Origin: Amphritea sp.
GTDB lineage: Bacteria > Pseudomonadota > Gammaproteobacteria > Pseudomonadales > Balneatricaceae
DNA length: 6,132 bases
NCBI GenBank assembly: GCA_018067325.1
Contig: JAGPUU010000119.1
Span: 1 to 6,132, forward strand
Direction of reading: 5' to 3'
A program made the translations under genes and the position numbers. The notes beneath the pieces were generated by a model that saw nothing but the letters and a program-made list of their open reading frames with translations, did not search any database and was not told the DNA's origin. Positions 5,994 to 6,132 of this stretch are shown piece by piece (the first letter of the stretch is position 1; every line of letters begins with the position of its first letter).

Positions 5994-6132
5994 ATGAACC
6001 GAAAAACTGAAGAGTACAAAAAAGCTGTTGCCCTGAACTACGATCATCAGGGAGCCCCAAAGGTTACAGCACAGGGCCAGGGGCTAATAGCTGAGCAGAT
6101 CATAAGGCTGGCTCAGGAAAATGAGATACATA
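5994..6132 (+). CDS. Stand-alone FlhB C-terminal-domain protein (EscU/YscU/HrcU family; partial, 3' end off window)
   Basis: The first 46 codons are present. After MNRKTEEYKK the sequence follows the cytoplasmic domain of FlhB just past its autocleavage site: AVALNYD then GAPKVTAQGQGLIAEQIIRLAQEN, matching the family pattern AVALxYD...APxVxAKGxxxxAxxIxxxAxEN. The Asn-Pro-Thr-His cleavage motif is absent: residues 6-10 (EEYKK) occupy that place. The protein starts with its own ATG, so it lacks the membrane domain of true FlhB. Similar small proteins (Helicobacter FlhX, Bacillus YlqH, as I recall) are usually about 90-110 residues, so most of its second half is off window. It lies 20 nt after the FliK-like stop, probably co-transcribed, with only a weak ribosome site (GGGTAAAG). 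The likely role is to interact with the FliK-like protein or with the flagellar export gate; this is inference. Confidence 0.82.
   Translation, partial: MNRKTEEYKKAVALNYDHQGAPKVTAQGQGLIAEQIIRLAQENEIH

Noticed and set aside
5851..6060. A 69-codon minus-strand open frame across the FliK-like/FlhB-like junction
   Set aside because: It overlaps two recognisable plus-strand genes, and its translation has no family signature.
1..6132. Possible mobile element, CRISPR array, tRNA or defence system
   Set aside because: I saw no terminal inverted repeats, transposase or integrase coding, spaced direct repeats or tRNA-like cloverleaf. All but the 154-nt divergent gap and a few short spacers is covered by recognisable genes.

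Overview
The window carries the 5' part of a System I cytochrome c maturation operon (ccmABCDEF, minus strand) and, divergently on the plus strand, a two-gene unit encoding a FliK-family protein and a stand-alone FlhB C-terminal-domain protein. The protein sequences are closest to what I know from gammaproteobacteria. Key CcmF histidines fall at the same residue numbers as in E. coli CcmF. A fliK-like/flhB-like pair beside ccm suggests a motile, respiring Pseudomonas/Oceanospirillales/Alteromonadales-type gammaproteobacterium. Base composition looks moderate, close to half GC by eye. The species cannot be named from this window.

Minus strand, in transcription order from about 4.3 kb down to position 1: ccmA (ABC ATPase), ccmB (permease), ccmC (heme-handling WWD protein), ccmD (59-aa helper, TTG start), ccmE (heme chaperone) and ccmF (heme lyase core, cut by the window edge after 493 codons). 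The genes are packed tightly: 4-nt ATGA overlaps at ccmA/ccmB and ccmD/ccmE, and gaps of 20, 10 and 2 nt at the other junctions. They almost certainly form one transcript. CcmC, with CcmD, places heme on CcmE. The CcmAB ATPase drives release of holo-CcmE. CcmF, with the CcmG/H/I partners expected beyond the left edge, transfers the heme to apocytochrome c in the periplasm.

Positions 4269-4422 form a short divergent intergenic region with AT-rich promoter-like sequence. To its right lies a 516-codon FliK-family gene containing an internal tandem duplication of a beta-rich domain. After a 20-nt gap comes the first part of a small FlhB-like protein, cut by the right edge. It begins where the autocleavage site of full-length FlhB would be and lacks the NPTH motif. 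The ccm block is ordinary conserved machinery. The FliK-like/FlhB-C-like pair is the least understood part of the window. I see no mobile elements, CRISPR arrays, RNA genes or phage genes.
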